NCBI GenBank assembly: GCA_047618565.1
Contig: JBLHKW010000033.1
Span: forward strand, 1-38,008
Reading direction: 5' to 3'
DNA: 38,008 bases
From: JBLHKW01 sp047618565
GTDB taxonomy: Bacteria; Planctomycetota; UBA1135; GCA-002686595
The number at the start of each line of letters is the position of its first letter. Within the stretch, counting starts at the first letter, position 1. The position numbers and the translations under genes are program-made. Below the pieces are notes generated by a model. The model ran no database searches and had not been told where the DNA came from. It saw nothing but the letters and a program-made list of their open reading frames with translations. Shown piece after piece: positions 36,255 through 38,008 of this stretch.

Positions 36255-38008
36255 ATGCTCACACTTGCCGCCCTGTTCATCGCAACCGTGTCGCTGCCCG
36301 TTCAAGAGCGCGTGGACATTTCACGCGAGGCCTGGCCGGAGCGTGCCCACGTGCGTGGCGTCGTCATCGACAAGAGGTCGGGCGAACCGGTTGCGGGCAC
36401 CACCATCATGCTGCTGCAGCGGAGCCTCACCGAGGTCCTGAAGACCGACGATAGGGGATACTTCGTGAGTGCGGTCGAGTACAGCAAGCGCACGATCAGC
36501 GTCTACGCGTGGGACAATGCTGCCGGCCGATCCCGCCACTCGGTGCCCTCCACGAGGCTCGCTTTCGATCCCGCCACCACGAACAGCATCATCCATGAGT
36601 GCCGCCTGGACGTCGGGCGCAGGATCGCGCTCGACCTCACCTTGCCGGCAGGGTGGAGCATGGACGACCTGTGCGCCGTGGCCGTACGCCCGGGTCACGC
36701 CGGTTCCACGCGCCCAGATCCACTCAGCATCCATGAAGACGACCCGCCCTGGGTCAGGTACGGAAGCTGGTCCAGCACCTTCCAGAATGCGGCCCAGCTG
36801 CGCATCGCCACACGTGACGGACTGCACGCCGCCGTGATCGACCTGGACAGCGCCGGAGCGTCGGGCCTCCACAGCGTCCATTTCAGACCTTGCGGCATCC
36901 TGGCGGTACGAGCCTTCGGTGGTAAGTCAGGCCGGCCGCGGTCTATCACGTTGCAACTCGTACGCGCCGGACGCGGTCCCGGCGACGACCCCGAGACGAT
37001 CACCATGCGCGCGGGGCTTGTGGCCGAGGCGCGCATCCAGTGGATCCCGCCTGGCGAGTGGACCCTCAGCGCCAGCTCGCCCTATTTTCGCACGAGCACG
37101 AAGAAGGTCTTCGTCGCCCCCCTCGGCGTCACGCGCACGGCGATCCAGCTCCGTGGAGAACTCCAGGTGGGGGTCTTGCGCATCATCGTCGCTGAGGAGG
37201 TCGGGGATGTTCTCGATTGGAAGCGGTTCAACGAGGCCCCGCGCCTCAATGGCACGGCGAGAAGCGTCGACGGGCGTCTGCAATTCAGGATCGTCACGAC
37301 AGCCATGTGCGGAAACGGGGTCGACGCATGGTTCAAACGTGAGCATCGCGGCGGCCGCTTCGTCTACGAAGCGGCTATCGAGGACGTCCCCGCAGGCGAC
37401 TATGTGGTCAGCGTGCAGTCGGACCGTCTCCTGGATCGCCATGCGGCACAGATCCAACCCGACGAAACGGCGACGTTCATGTATATCCATGGGACTCCGG
37501 AGGACGCGATCGGGCTGCGCGTGACCTCAGCCTCCCCCAGCCTGAACGTCTCCCACTACTGGCTGTCTCCGGTTCACGAGGATTCAGAGTTCCCGCTGTC
37601 CGCCAGGCCGACGGGCGGAGGTCTGCATGCCATCGTCCTACCCGGCGACACCGCGTACGAGTGGTTCGTATACAGCTTCGGGTTCCAGCGCGCCTACGGC
37701 TCGCGCGCCTCCTTCGCCCGAGCCGCGCCACCGGAGCGCGGCCTCTGGGCGGACGTCGTCCTGAAGCCCGGATACGGCATACGCTTGCGCGCCCAGGATC
37801 CGTCGGGCAAGCCACTGCCCGGGGTCAAGATCGACTTCGGCGGCCGACCGTTTCGCACGGACTCGGCTGGCCTCACCTACCTGAGCAGCTCGATGGCCGA
37901 GCCCAAGCTTCAGCTCCAGATCGAAGGACTGACGATCGTCGGCGGAAATGTACGCCGCGACGGCTCCTTCGACGGCGTTTCCAGTTGGCCCTCCAAGCTC
38001 TCCGAGCT
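36255..38008 (+). CDS. Large secreted protein with carboxypeptidase-regulatory-like domains, runs off window
   Basis: An open frame of 584 codons from the ATG at 36255 to the end of the window without a stop. A strong GGAGGA Shine-Dalgarno lies at 36245-36250. A short signal peptide (LTLAALFIATVSL, cleavage near PVQE) points to export. At residues ~34-85 is a carboxypeptidase-regulatory-like/CNA-B-type beta fold (VRGVVIDKRSGEPVAGTTI...TDDRGYF). A second such module lies near the cut end (IRLRAQDPSGKPLPGVKIDF...TDSAGL). The middle contains beta-rich sequence with PPGEWTL and VPAGDYVVSV, again typical of these domains. It is likely a cell-surface or outer-membrane-associated protein of unknown function. 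Its C-terminus, which could hold an anchor or enzyme domain, lies outside the window. Confidence 0.8.
   Translation, partial: MLTLAALFIATVSLPVQERVDISREAWPERAHVRGVVIDKRSGEPVAGTTIMLLQRSLTEVLKTDDRGYFVSAVEYSKRTISVYAWDNAAGRSRHSVPSTRLAFDPATTNSIIHECRLDVGRRIALDLTLPAGWSMDDLCAVAVRPGHAGSTRPDPLSIHEDDPPWVRYGSWSSTFQNAAQLRIATRDGLHAAVIDLDSAGASGLHSVHFRPCGILAVRAFGGKSGRPRSITLQLVRAGRGPGDDPETITMRAGLVAEARIQWIPPGEWTLSASSPYFRTSTKKVFVAPLGVTRTAIQLRGELQVGVLRIIVAEEVGDVLDWKRFNEAPRLNGTARSVDGRLQFRIVTTAMCGNGVDAWFKREHRGGRFVYEAAIEDVPAGDYVVSVQSDRLLDRHAAQIQPDETATFMYIHGTPEDAIGLRVTSASPSLNVSHYWLSPVHEDSEFPLSARPTGGGLHAIVLPGDTAYEWFVYSFGFQRAYGSRASFARAAPPERGLWADVVLKPGYGIRLRAQDPSGKPLPGVKIDFGGRPFRTDSAGLTYLSSSMAEPKLQLQIEGLTIVGGNVRRDGSFDGVSSWPSKLSE

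Overview
This is a GC-rich chromosomal segment of a Gram-negative-type bacterium. Evidence for an outer membrane is a Kdo transferase (waaA), a lipoprotein signal peptidase and a lipoprotein-type sulfatase. The sulfatase, the OPT-family transporter, large secreted beta-propeller/di-heme proteins with calcium-binding (thrombospondin type 3-like) repeats, and a prepilin with an FTLIE cleavage site together suggest an uncultured Planctomycetota-like lineage. That placement is inference, because no rRNA or tRNA gene is present. No CRISPR array, insertion sequence or prophage was seen.

Layout. 0.1-5.7 kb: a small Gly-rich-tailed protein (-), a secreted M28 metallopeptidase of carboxypeptidase Q type (+), an OPT transporter coupled to a small membrane protein (+), and a decayed Ycf46-like AAA ATPase (+). 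5.7-10.4 kb: a minus-strand metabolic run of class I aminotransferase, threonine aldolase, PA0069-type radical SAM protein and phosphohexomutase, led by a good sigma70-type promoter at about 10.6 kb. 10.9-19.9 kb: the most unusual part. It holds a broken copy of a YVTN-propeller/di-heme protein, then an intact 1057-residue copy (+). Converging on these from the minus strand are a 1144-residue protein of the same architecture and a receiver-HisKA protein with no ATPase domain. 20.1-30.9 kb: a long minus-strand run of lspA, pyrD, an unusual response regulator, secA, waaA, metK, a prepilin, a UbiA-type phosphoribosyltransferase and msrA. 31.0-32.0 kb: a complete Xer-type tyrosine recombinase (+), divergent from lspA. 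32.0-33.8 kb: uvrC (-). 33.9-38.0 kb: a sulfatase overlapping or abutting a single-HKD phospholipase D-like protein, then a large secreted protein with carboxypeptidase-regulatory-like domains that runs off the window.

Most of the window is housekeeping: envelope biogenesis (secA, lspA, waaA), SAM synthesis, pyrimidine synthesis, DNA repair and chromosome-dimer resolution. The accessory interest lies in the di-heme propeller locus with its DHp-only regulator, in two clear pseudogenes whose three premature in-frame stops are all TAA, and in the unusual two-component proteins.
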